Source of the DNA: Pseudomonas putida
GTDB taxonomy: Bacteria > Pseudomonadota > Gammaproteobacteria > Pseudomonadales > Pseudomonadaceae
Direction: 5' to 3'
NCBI RefSeq assembly: GCF_001941965.1
Contig: NZ_MKZO01000014.1
Coordinates: 62,001-126,000, forward strand
Length of the DNA: 64,000 nt
The stretch's first letter is position 1. The number at the start of each line of letters is the position of its first letter. Below the pieces are notes generated by a model. It searched no databases. It was not told the origin of the DNA and saw nothing but the letters and a program-made list of their open reading frames with translations. The position numbers and the translations under genes are program-made. This document shows positions 52,517-59,606 of this stretch, piece by piece.

Positions 52517-53215
52517 ATGTTCACTCGCATTGCCCGCACCGCGGGCTTTACCGGTCTGCTGGCGGCCGTGCTGCTGACCCTGCTGCAAAGCTTCTGGGTC
52601 GCGCCGCTGATCCTCAAGGCGGAAACCTACGAAAACTCGGCGCCGGCCGAGGTCCATGAGCATGAGCACGCCGACGCGGCCGCAGCGGGCGAAGGTCATC
52701 ACCACGATGCCGAAGCCTGGTCGCCGGAAGATGGCTGGCAGCGCGTGCTGTCCACCACCGGCGGCAACCTGGTGGTCGCGGTGGGCTTCGCCTTGCTGCT
52801 GGCGGCCATGTACACCCTGCGCAGCCCGGGCAGCATCGGTGTCGGCGCGCTCTGGGGCCTGGGCGGTTTCGCCGTGTTCTGCCTGGCGCCGAACCTCGGC
52901 CTGCCGCCGGAGCTGCCGGGTACCGCCGCGGCCGACCTCGTCCAGCGCCAGTTCTGGTGGGTTGGCACCGCCGCTGCCACCGCTATCGGCCTGGCGCTGA
53001 TGGTGTTTGCAGGCAACTGGGTGCTGAAAATCGCCGGCCTGATCCTGCTGGCGATTCCCCATGTAATCGGCGCCCCGCAGCCGGACGTCCATGAAAGCCT
53101 GGCGCCGGAAGCCCTGGAGTCGCAGTTCATCGTCGCTTCGTTGCTGACCAATGCCGGTTTCTGGCTGGCCCTGGGCCTGATCAGCGCCTGGCTGTACCGG
53201 CGGCAGTCCGCCTGA
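52517..53215 (+). CDS. cbtA: Cobalt transporter subunit CbtA
   Basis: A 232-residue membrane protein with five predicted helices. The first loop holds a His-rich region (EVHEHEHADAAAAGEGHHHDAEAW) suited to bind cobalt. Conserved segments are GFAVFCLAPNLGLPPELPG, QRQFWWVGTAAATA and IPHVIGAPQP. It is the channel partner of CbtB. Its stop overlaps the cobE start by one base (TGATG), which couples their translation. Confidence 0.94.
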   Translation: MFTRIARTAGFTGLLAAVLLTLLQSFWVAPLILKAETYENSAPAEVHEHEHADAAAAGEGHHHDAEAWSPEDGWQRVLSTTGGNLVVAVGFALLLAAMYTLRSPGSIGVGALWGLGGFAVFCLAPNLGLPPELPGTAAADLVQRQFWWVGTAAATAIGLALMVFAGNWVLKIAGLILLAIPHVIGAPQPDVHESLAPEALESQFIVASLLTNAGFWLALGLISAWLYRRQSA

Positions 53216-53640
53216 TGGCCGTCCCGTCCGGCGTGGCAGCGTTGTACGCCGGGCTGGGCTGCCGCCGTGGTGCCCCGGCCAGTGAGCTGGCCGGGCTGCT
53301 GCGGGATGTGATGCAATCGCGCAACCTGCCTTTCGCCGCGCTGGTTGCTCTTGCCAGCATCGATCTCAAGCGCCAGGAACCCGGCCTGCTGCAGCTGGCT
53401 GCCGATCTCGGCCTGCCCCTGCACTTCTTCAATGCCGTGCAACTCGCCCCGTATACCCCGCGCCTGAGCCATCGCTCGGCCATCGCCTTTCAACACAGCG
53501 GCTGTTATGGCGTAGCGGAAAGCAGCGCCCTGGCCCTGGCCGAGCAGCTTGACGGCGGGCTGGCCGAGCTGCGCGTCGAGCGCATCGTGCGCGACGATAT
53601 GACCCTGGCATTGGCCTGGATCCCTGCTTCTGGCGGATAA
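53215..53640 (+). CDS. cobE: Cobalamin biosynthesis protein CobE (CbiG C-terminal type)
   Basis: A 141-residue protein equal to the C-terminal domain of CbiG. The opening LYAGLGCRRGAPASELAGLLRDVM and the segment LASIDLKRQEPGLLQLAADLGLPLHFF are family-typical, as is GCYGVAESSALALA. CobE is needed in the aerobic pathway although its precise role is not settled. It overlaps cbtA and is followed by cobM after 29 bp. Confidence 0.92.
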   Translation: MAVPSGVAALYAGLGCRRGAPASELAGLLRDVMQSRNLPFAALVALASIDLKRQEPGLLQLAADLGLPLHFFNAVQLAPYTPRLSHRSAIAFQHSGCYGVAESSALALAEQLDGGLAELRVERIVRDDMTLALAWIPASGG

Positions 53641-53669
53641 TCCGCCCTTCCGTTTTCCAGAGACCTCCC

Positions 53670-54416
53670 ATGACCGTCTATTTCATCGGCGCCGGCCCCG
53701 GCGATCCGGAGCTGATCACCGTCAAGGGCCAGCGCCTGATTCGCCAGTGCCCGGTCATCATCTATGCCGGCTCGCTGGTGCCCGCCGCCGTGCTCGACGG
53801 GCATAACGCCGAGACCCTGATCAACAGTGCCGAACTGCACCTGCAACAGATCATCGAGGTGATCGCCGCCGCCCATGCCAAGGGCCAGGACATCGCCCGG
53901 GTGCACAGCGGCGACCCCGGCCTGTATGGCGCCATCGGCGAGCAGATCCGCCACCTGCGCGAGCTGGAGATTCCCTACGAGATCGTCCCCGGGGTCACGG
54001 CCACGGCGGCCAGCGCCGCCCTGCTCGGCTGCGAACTGACCCTGCCGGATATCGCCCAGAGCGTGATCCTCACCCGCTTCGCCGATTCCTCGCCGATGCC
54101 CGAGGGCGAAGCGCTGGCCAGCCTGGCCAGCCACAAGACGACCATGGCGATACACCTGGGCGTGCGCCATCTGCCAAGGATCGTCGAGGAGCTACGCCCG
54201 CATTACGGCGGTGACTGCCCGATCGCCGTGGTGCACCGGGCTACCTGGCCGGATCAGGACTGGGCGCTGGGAACACTGGACGACATCGTCGAGCTCACGG
54301 CGGCCAAGGGCTTCCGGCGTACCGCGCTGATCCTGGTGGGCCGGGTGCTGGCCAGCGACAGCTTCAGCGAATCGGCGCTGTATCGGGCGGGGCATGCCCA
54401 TCTGTACCGGCCTTGA
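53670..54416 (+). CDS. cobM: Precorrin-4 C11-methyltransferase CobM
   Basis: A 248-residue S-adenosylmethionine-dependent methylase that methylates C-11 of precorrin-4. The N-terminal VYFIGAGPGDPELITVKGQRLI and ARVHSGDPGLYGAIGEQIRHL are the class III methyltransferase signatures, followed by YEIVPGVTATAASAALLGCELTLP. It is the last gene of the plus-strand riboswitch operon. AGAGACCTCCC precedes the ATG. Confidence 0.95.
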   Translation: MTVYFIGAGPGDPELITVKGQRLIRQCPVIIYAGSLVPAAVLDGHNAETLINSAELHLQQIIEVIAAAHAKGQDIARVHSGDPGLYGAIGEQIRHLRELEIPYEIVPGVTATAASAALLGCELTLPDIAQSVILTRFADSSPMPEGEALASLASHKTTMAIHLGVRHLPRIVEELRPHYGGDCPIAVVHRATWPDQDWALGTLDDIVELTAAKGFRRTALILVGRVLASDSFSESALYRAGHAHLYRP

Positions 54417-54485
54417 GACGTATTGCATTGCTATCACCGTGCCTGCACATTAGGACGACCACCACCCAAGAAAGGATTTCCCCCG

Positions 54486-54731
54486 ATGCTGGAACTTCGT
54501 CCTTGCTGCGAATGCTGCGCCACGGCACTGCCGGGCGACAGCCGTGACGCGATGATCTGCTCGTTCGAGTGCACCTATTGCCGTAGCTGCGCGGACGATC
54601 AACTGAAGGGCAAGTGCCCGAATTGCGGGGGTGAATTGCAACCGCGACCGGCGCGGGTCGGGGAGAAGCTGGTGAAGAATCCGGCGACGACGGTGCGGAC
54701 GGTGAAGGCCGAAGGCTGTCCTGCACACTAG
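54486..54731 (+). CDS. DUF1272 zinc-ribbon protein
   Basis: An 81-residue protein with eight Cys in its first 47 residues (LRPCCECCATALP, MICSFECTYCRSCADD, CPNCGG), matching DUF1272, a predicted zinc-binding family. The C-terminal part is basic (RPARVGEKLVKNPATTVRTVK). AAAGGATTTCCCCCG precedes the ATG. No function is established. It lies 69 bp after cobM with no visible terminator, so it may be partly co-transcribed. Confidence 0.9.
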   Translation: MLELRPCCECCATALPGDSRDAMICSFECTYCRSCADDQLKGKCPNCGGELQPRPARVGEKLVKNPATTVRTVKAEGCPAH

Positions 54732-54748
54732 AAGCTTATGGTGTTGCT

Positions 54749-54836
54749 GATGGCCTCATCGCTGGCAAGCCAGCTCCCACAGGTAGTGTGTGCACCGCAA
54801 ACCCTGTGGGAGCTGGCTTGCCAGCGATGAGGCCAT
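54749..54836. repeat. REP pair (BIME), reverse then forward copy
   Basis: An inverse core at about 54752-54781 and a direct core at about 54804-54834 lie between the convergent DUF1272 gene and the small hydrophobic protein gene. Confidence 0.9.
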
Positions 54837-54846
54837 CGAATTCACA

Positions 54847-55143
54847 TCAATGCGCCTGCATCTTGCTCTTGATGAACCCCACCACCCAGGTCAGCACCGC
54901 ACCACCGGCGCCACCGCCGATCACGCTGCTGATAATGGCTGGAATATCCAGGGAACCTTCCGCGCCGGCCTGGGCCAGGGACTGATCGCCGGTCAGATGG
55001 GCCAGCACCTGCCCCACCACCACGCCACCGACCCCACCAAGGACACTGTTGAGCACCGGGCCCATGCCCTCCTTGCTCAACCCCGCCGCGTTGCCGCCAA
55101 TCACACCCGCGATGACTTGCACAACCAGACTGATGATATCCAT
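54847..55143 (-). CDS. Small hydrophobic protein, glycine-rich
   Basis: A 98-residue protein with two hydrophobic, glycine-rich stretches: SLVVQVIAGVIGGNAAGL with VLGGVGGVVVGQVLAHL, and IPAIISSVIGGGAGGAVLTWVVGFIKSK. The arrangement GGxxG suggests membrane packing, like small holin-like or glycine-zipper proteins. The start at 55143 is used because the extra nine codons upstream add nothing conserved-looking. Function unknown. Confidence 0.75.
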   Translation of the reverse strand: MDIISLVVQVIAGVIGGNAAGLSKEGMGPVLNSVLGGVGGVVVGQVLAHLTGDQSLAQAGAEGSLDIPAIISSVIGGGAGGAVLTWVVGFIKSKMQAH

Positions 55144-55308
55144 TGCAATAGCCTCTCTTAGCGTCTGCAAGAACGCCTCGCGTGCGGGCTACTGCGGATA
55201 CGGCACTACAACGGGCATCGAGACGTCGAAGTCCGACCGACGACAGCAGGCTGTGGCGGATACCCGACAGTATATGTAGGACTTTTTACTTGCGCGAATA
55301 ACCTGCGA

Positions 55309-55731
55309 TCAAGGCTTGACGCTCTTCAGCTCGTTCAGCAAACCCAGCAGTGTCTGCAGCTTCTCGTCGCCGAACTGCTCGAGGATGCGCTGGTAGTTGC
55401 GCTCCATATCCTCGCTCATGGCGATGAAGCACTGCTGGCCCTGCTCGGTCAGGCCGACGAAGACCCGGCGCTGGTCGGTGCTGGACTTCCTGCGGCGCAC
55501 CAGGCCGTCGCGCTCCAGGCGGCTGAGCACGCCGGTCATGCTCGGCTTGAGGATGCAGGCCTGCTCGGCCAGTTGATGGCTTTCCAGCTCACCCTGCTGG
55601 CGCAGGATGCGGATCACCCGCCACTGCTGCTCGGTCAGGCCATGTTCGTTGAGGGAGGGCCGGAAGAAGGCCATGGCGGCTTCCCGGGCTTGCAACAGGG
55701 TGAGGGTCAGGGACGGTCTTGGTTTCGGCAT
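55309..55731 (-). CDS. hpaR: MarR family regulator, HpaR type
   Basis: A 140-residue MarR protein. The segment LTEQQWRVIRILRQQGELESHQLAEQACILKPSMTGVLSRLERDGLVRRRKSSTDQRRVFVGLTEQG is the winged helix, and it matches HpaR, repressor of homoprotocatechuate degradation. No hpa catabolic genes lie in the window, so the name reflects family only. AT-rich near-palindromes at 55829-55844 and 55950-55962 in the upstream gap could be its operators. Confidence 0.82.
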   Translation of the reverse strand: MPKPRPSLTLTLLQAREAAMAFFRPSLNEHGLTEQQWRVIRILRQQGELESHQLAEQACILKPSMTGVLSRLERDGLVRRRKSSTDQRRVFVGLTEQGQQCFIAMSEDMERNYQRILEQFGDEKLQTLLGLLNELKSVKP

Positions 55732-56107
55732 GGTCAGACTGATATCAACGGTGATTGTGCAGCTTAAGAGCCGGGCTTTCGGGCTGCAAGCGCCGCTGTA
55801 CTACCGCGCTGGCGCAGCCTGCGCATTCGTCAAATATATTGAACTGACGCGTGCGTAAAACATCACGCTTTCACTCGAATTTTCAATGGCTTAACCGATA
55901 AATCGTAGTCCCAACGTTAAGAAATACGGACACAGAAACGTGAATCCGCTTGATATATTTAACGGCTCTGGCAAGCTATGGGGCAGGTTTCGACCGGGAA
56001 TCGACCTTCGCGTGCATCCCGGCAGTGCTCGAAACCTCAGGCAGCGCCAGGTCCGAACCGGCGCGCCTGCACAACAATGACAGGCCGCGCCTGTCCCAAG
56101 GTGACAT
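55732..56107. promoter_or_regulatory. Divergent gap between hpaR-like and puuD-like genes
   Basis: This 376-bp gap has no gene. It contains AT-rich near-palindromes GTCAAATATATTGAAC at 55829-55844 and TTGATATATTTAA at 55950-55962, which share the core AAATATAT in inverse orientation. These are MarR-type operator candidates. No ribosome-site-bearing ORF was seen. Confidence 0.4.
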
Positions 56108-56920
56108 ATGCCCAACAGCAACATTGGCAATAAGAATCAGAAATCCCGCAAACCCGTGGTCCTGATGACCATGGGCACTCAAGAACGCAAGGGTCACGAC
56201 TACCAGGTGATGACCCACAAGTACATCACGCCGCTGGTGGAACACGCTGGCTGCGTCCCAGTCCTGGTACCCACCTGCTGCGGCGTCGAAGACCTCGAGC
56301 AGTACCTGGACATGGCCGACGGCGTGTACCTGACCGGCGCCGGGAGCAACATCGACTCAGCCCTCTACGGCCAGGAAAACGAAACCCCGGGCAAGGCCCA
56401 GGACCGTGACCGCGACCTCTTCGACCTGCCGCTGGTGCAACTGGCGATTGCCCGTGGCCTGCCGATCTTCGGCATCTGCCGTGGCATGCAGGAAATCAAC
56501 GTGGCCCTCGGCGGTGATATCTACCAGAAGGTCTATGCCGAGCCAGGCTTCAACGATCACCGGGAGAACCCCGAGGATCCGGTCGACGTGCAATACGCAG
56601 CCTCCCACAGCGTGCGCCTGAAGCCGGGCAGCTGGCTGCGGGAACTGCTGCAGAGCGACGAGATCCGCGTCAACTCGCTGCATGGCCAGGGCCTGAAAAC
56701 CCTGGGCGACGGCGTCGAGCCCCTGGCTCATGCCGAAGACGGCCTGGTCGAAGCGATCCATGCGCCAAGCCTGTCGCCGTTCCTGTTCGCAGTGCAATGG
56801 CACCCGGAATGGCAAGCCGCGAAGAATCCGGATTCGGTGCGGATGTTCGAGGCGTTTGGCGACGCTTGCCGGGCGCAAGCGGGAAAGAAGCAGCAGAGCA
56901 AGACTCAAAGCATTGCTTGA
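56108..56920 (+). CDS. puuD: Gamma-glutamyl-GABA hydrolase / class I amidotransferase (PuuD/SpuA-like)
   Basis: A 270-residue glutamine-amidotransferase-fold hydrolase. The catalytic Cys is in FGICRGMQEINVALGG, His and Glu in AVQWHPEWQ. Family members release GABA from gamma-glutamyl-GABA during putrescine use; an alternative is another gamma-glutamyl amide. The N-terminal RKPVVLMTMGTQERKGHDYQVMTHKYITPLVEHAGCVPVLVP is typical. No puuABC or spu genes lie beside it, so it stands alone. Three tandem hairpins follow its stop. Confidence 0.85.
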   Translation: MPNSNIGNKNQKSRKPVVLMTMGTQERKGHDYQVMTHKYITPLVEHAGCVPVLVPTCCGVEDLEQYLDMADGVYLTGAGSNIDSALYGQENETPGKAQDRDRDLFDLPLVQLAIARGLPIFGICRGMQEINVALGGDIYQKVYAEPGFNDHRENPEDPVDVQYAASHSVRLKPGSWLRELLQSDEIRVNSLHGQGLKTLGDGVEPLAHAEDGLVEAIHAPSLSPFLFAVQWHPEWQAAKNPDSVRMFEAFGDACRAQAGKKQQSKTQSIA

Positions 56921-57002
56921 GATAATCATCTCAAGCAACTGATTTAAAAGGATTTTTAAATCAAAAAGGTCGTATCGAAGACACATCGATACGGCCTTTT
57001 TT
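56913..57002 (+). terminator. Three tandem hairpins ending in a rho-independent terminator
   Basis: Hairpin 1 (56913-56938, 11-bp perfect stem, loop AATC) includes the stop codon of the PuuD-like gene. Hairpin 2 (56940-56963, 10-bp A/T-rich stem) follows at once. Hairpin 3 (56966-56998) has a 13-bp stem with one wobble, loop AGACACA, and a T run to 57002, a standard terminator. The last can work in both directions for the convergent lipoprotein gene. Confidence 0.85.
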
Positions 57003-57124
57003 GTGCGCATCGCAGCGCCACACCTCACAAATGACTTTATAAAAACGTCGTAACTCGTTGTTTTTGAATGATTTAACCGGAAATATAATCAACTTTAAGA
57101 ATATCGCTCAAGCTGCTGTCTGCG

Positions 57125-58144
57125 CTACGGAATGGCATCCATCCTCGGCTCCATTCCCACCCTTCCCGTCAGTTCGCCTTCGATCTGCCCCGACAACGAC
57201 CAGACCCCGGCCATCACCCCGGTGCCATGGTTCTCCATCAGGTTCAGCCACTCCTCGTTCAATGCCGCGTTGAGGATCACCCGCAACTGCTCGACCATCT
57301 CCGGCCGGTCGCTCTCATGCATCATCGCGCCGATCCCGGCCGAGGCCACCGAGATCGCCATCCCCGCCGCCTTGCCCACCGCTGCCGCCACGGCGCTGAG
57401 TGCGCCCCGGGGCGCCAGGGTCGCTTCCAGGCGTGTGCTGGCTTTGCTGGCCACCGATGACAGTCCATTGTCCGACGCTGTCGCATTGGCCGCGGCGGCC
57501 TTGCGAATCTCTTCGTTCAGCGCCAGCCAGGCCGGCAGCTGCACGAAGGGCTTTGCCGTGAGCACGCCGCGCAGGCTGGCGTCCCGCGCGGCAGGCGGGC
57601 CCAGGGCAATGGCGGGAATACGTTCGAGGTGCAGGGCGAACTGGTCTGGCGCAGGCCGATAGCGCTCGCCAATCTCCTGGATCTGCTGGCCGAGCAATTG
57701 CACGTACAGCTCGGTCGCACGCTCGCGGATCAGGTCGGGGTTGATCTGCTCGGCCACCGGTTCCAGCACGCGCTCGCGATAAGCGTCCTGCAGATAAAGG
57801 GCCAGGCGGTTATCGGGCTGGTCGCGGTGCTGGCTCATCTTGTACCAGGCCACCCTGAGGGTCAGCCATTGCTGGGTCCAGTAGCCGGTGAACCAGGGAA
57901 TGAAATTCTCTTCGGTCTGTACCTGCACCTGCTCGCGCCAGACCCGCATGGAGCGCCGTGCATAGTCCCCGGCCGACCCGGCGGCGCCGCGCGAGGCCTG
58001 GACGATCTCCCGGTCCACCTGCTGCCAGGCAGCGGGCGACAGCACAACCGGCGGTACCTCCGGCACGCGATTGCGCGAACTGCAGCCGCACAGGATCACC
58101 AGCAACGCCACAAGCCACACCCGATACAGTGAACGCCGGTTCAC
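57125..58144 (-). CDS. Hypothetical lipoprotein, 339 aa
   Basis: The best start is the GTG at 58144, with AAGGGGG 8 nt upstream; another GTG at 58153 is too close to it. The product begins MNRRSLYRVWLVALLVILCGCSS, a lipoprotein signal with lipobox LCG-Cys. The mature part is helical and Arg/Gln-rich (WREQVQVQTEENFIPWFTGYWTQQWLTLRVAWYKMSQ), with an Ala/Gly-rich hydrophobic stretch (LSAVAAAVGKAAGMAISVASAGIGAMM) and a C-terminal ENHGTGVMAGVWSLSGQIEGELTG. I do not recognise a family. The hydrophobic stretch could insert into a membrane. Confidence 0.75.
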   Translation of the reverse strand: MNRRSLYRVWLVALLVILCGCSSRNRVPEVPPVVLSPAAWQQVDREIVQASRGAAGSAGDYARRSMRVWREQVQVQTEENFIPWFTGYWTQQWLTLRVAWYKMSQHRDQPDNRLALYLQDAYRERVLEPVAEQINPDLIRERATELYVQLLGQQIQEIGERYRPAPDQFALHLERIPAIALGPPAARDASLRGVLTAKPFVQLPAWLALNEEIRKAAAANATASDNGLSSVASKASTRLEATLAPRGALSAVAAAVGKAAGMAISVASAGIGAMMHESDRPEMVEQLRVILNAALNEEWLNLMENHGTGVMAGVWSLSGQIEGELTGRVGMEPRMDAIP

Positions 58145-58202
58145 GATCGCCACCCCCTTCGCCACGCTTTCTGGAGTATAGGAACGGCGCGGGTGCGGCG
58201 AT

Positions 58203-58760
58203 CTAACTTCTGGCGATATCCAGCAGGGGCCAGTGCGCCAGGGGTTCGTACTTGCCCTTGGTGGACTCGTAGAGCACGAACTCCCGTGCATTCCAGCGAA
58301 ACTCCGGCGCCACCGCTGCCTCGGGCACTTCGTTGCGGAAGTCCCGGGCCAGCGTCAAGTGCGGGCGAAACTCTCTTGAATCGACGACGAAGCCCAGTGG
58401 CAACAAGGCCTCCTGCAACTGGTAGACCCAGCGCAGTAGTACTTTTGGCGGTTCCTGCGTGGTCAGCACCAGCGCCTGGCTGCGCCGCCAGACCTCCAGC
58501 CGATCGAGGACCAACGGCTCCAGGCGCTCCGGCGGGCGCAGCCGTGCGGCTACTTCGAGAATCGCCGGCAACTGGCTTACACCGACTGCACCAAGAAACA
58601 TCAGGGTCACATGGAAATTTCCGCTCGGTACCGGCTTGCCGCTGCGCAGGCGCAGGTCTCTACGCCAGCGCGACAGGGCCTTGCCTTGCGCCGGGGTGCA
58701 GGGCAAGGCGAAGAACAGGCGCTTGAAGGGTTCGTTGGGTCCGGGGTCGAGGCTGATCAC
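58203..58760 (-). CDS. thpR: RNA 2',3'-cyclic phosphodiesterase ThpR
   Basis: A 185-residue 2H phosphoesterase. Two His-x-Thr motifs are present (FHVTLMFLG and RPHLTLARDF), spaced as in the LigT/ThpR family. It opens 2',3'-cyclic phosphates on RNA ends. The opening FKRLFFALPCTPAQGKALSRW is typical. It is divergent from the GNAT gene at 58861 and upstream in the same direction as the lipoprotein gene, with a 58-bp gap. Confidence 0.9.
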   Translation of the reverse strand: MISLDPGPNEPFKRLFFALPCTPAQGKALSRWRRDLRLRSGKPVPSGNFHVTLMFLGAVGVSQLPAILEVAARLRPPERLEPLVLDRLEVWRRSQALVLTTQEPPKVLLRWVYQLQEALLPLGFVVDSREFRPHLTLARDFRNEVPEAAVAPEFRWNAREFVLYESTKGKYEPLAHWPLLDIARS

Positions 58761-58860
58761 GAAAGGCTCCTTGGGTGTCTCGCGGCACTATGACTCAAGA
58801 CAGCACCACCCTGCCCGGCTATCCTCGGCTGCACCAGAAAATGACAGACAAGGAGAGCTC

Positions 58861-59301
58861 ATGAGCCTGGAGCTGCGCGTTGCCACCCCGGCGGATGTCG
58901 AAACCCTGTTCGAGATCCGCACCAGCGTCACCCAGAACCACCTGTCCCGCGAGCAGATGGCCGGGCTGGGGATCACCGCCGAGGTGCTGGCCTCGATCCT
59001 CGAAACCGAGCCCTGTGCCTGGATCGCTCACCAGGATGGCGTTGCCGTGGGGTTCGCCATGGTCGATGGCGAGGCTGGGGAGGTCTTTGCCCTGTTCATC
59101 AGGCCGGGATTTGAAGGGCTGGGGATTGGCCGGGGGCTGATGAGGCTGGCCGAGGCGTACCTGTTCCGGAACCATGAGCGGATCTGGCTGGTGACCGATG
59201 GCAATGCCGATATCAGGGCCAACGGGTTCTATCAGCGACTGGGCTGGGAGTTGGTCGGGCGGGTGGATGAGCGGGATGTGCGGTATGAGAAAGATCGCTG
59301 A
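58861..59301 (+). CDS. GNAT family N-acetyltransferase
   Basis: A 146-residue GNAT protein. The acetyl-CoA loop IRPGFEGLGIGRGLM (R/Q-x-x-G-x-G/A) and the last strand ANGFYQRLGWELVG are clear. The start at 58861 has AAGGAGAGCTC immediately upstream; the longer frame overlaps the divergent thpR promoter. Acceptor unknown. Confidence 0.88.
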   Translation: MSLELRVATPADVETLFEIRTSVTQNHLSREQMAGLGITAEVLASILETEPCAWIAHQDGVAVGFAMVDGEAGEVFALFIRPGFEGLGIGRGLMRLAEAYLFRNHERIWLVTDGNADIRANGFYQRLGWELVGRVDERDVRYEKDR

Positions 59302-59320
59302 TTTGCGGTGTTGCTAATGG

Positions 59321-59403
59321 CCCTATCGCTGGCAAGCCAGCTCCCACAGGGACCGCGTGCACCGCAGAACCTGTGGGAGCTGGCTTGCCAGCGATGAGGC
59401 CCT
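59321..59403. repeat. REP pair (BIME), reverse then forward copy
   Basis: An inverse core at about 59325-59349 and a direct core at about 59372-59396 follow the GNAT gene. The spacer contains CGTGCACCGC, also present in the spacer of the REP pairs at 40.4 and (as GTGCACCGC) 54.8 kb. Confidence 0.9.
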
Positions 59404-59420
59404 GAAAGCCAATAAAGAAC

Positions 59421-59504
59421 TCAAACCGGCGAAATGGTCCCCAACGCCCCGATCACGATCGCCAGTGCCAGAAACCCGAACAGAAAAATCGCCATCTTGC
59501 CCAT
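59421..59504 (-). CDS. 27-residue membrane microprotein
   Basis: On the minus strand GGAGGCAGTG is followed by ATG (59504) and 27 codons giving MGKMAIFLFGFLALAIVIGA and a short polar end (LGTISPV), then TGA. The residues 4-22 form one membrane helix. GGAGG is 5 nt from the ATG. The size, strong ribosome site and helix support a real small membrane protein. It lies between the REP pair and the MCP gene. Confidence 0.65.
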   Translation of the reverse strand: MGKMAIFLFGFLALAIVIGALGTISPV

Positions 59505-59606
59505 CACTGCCTCCACCTACCGAAAATAAACCTTGCATGGGGCCTATTCTCGGCAAGCATCTGTTTGCATAACAGATTCAGAAAGCACTGAAAAATACGG
59601 ATCAGA

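Noticed and set aside
54804..54834. Possible CRISPR-like array from the recurrent REP sequence
   Set aside because: The repeats are paired in inverse orientation and scattered singly over 60 kb, with no regular spacers or cas genes.
56918..56936. Fur-box-like GATAATCATCTC after the PuuD-like gene
   Set aside because: It is part of a perfect hairpin downstream of a gene and matches the Fur consensus only partly.
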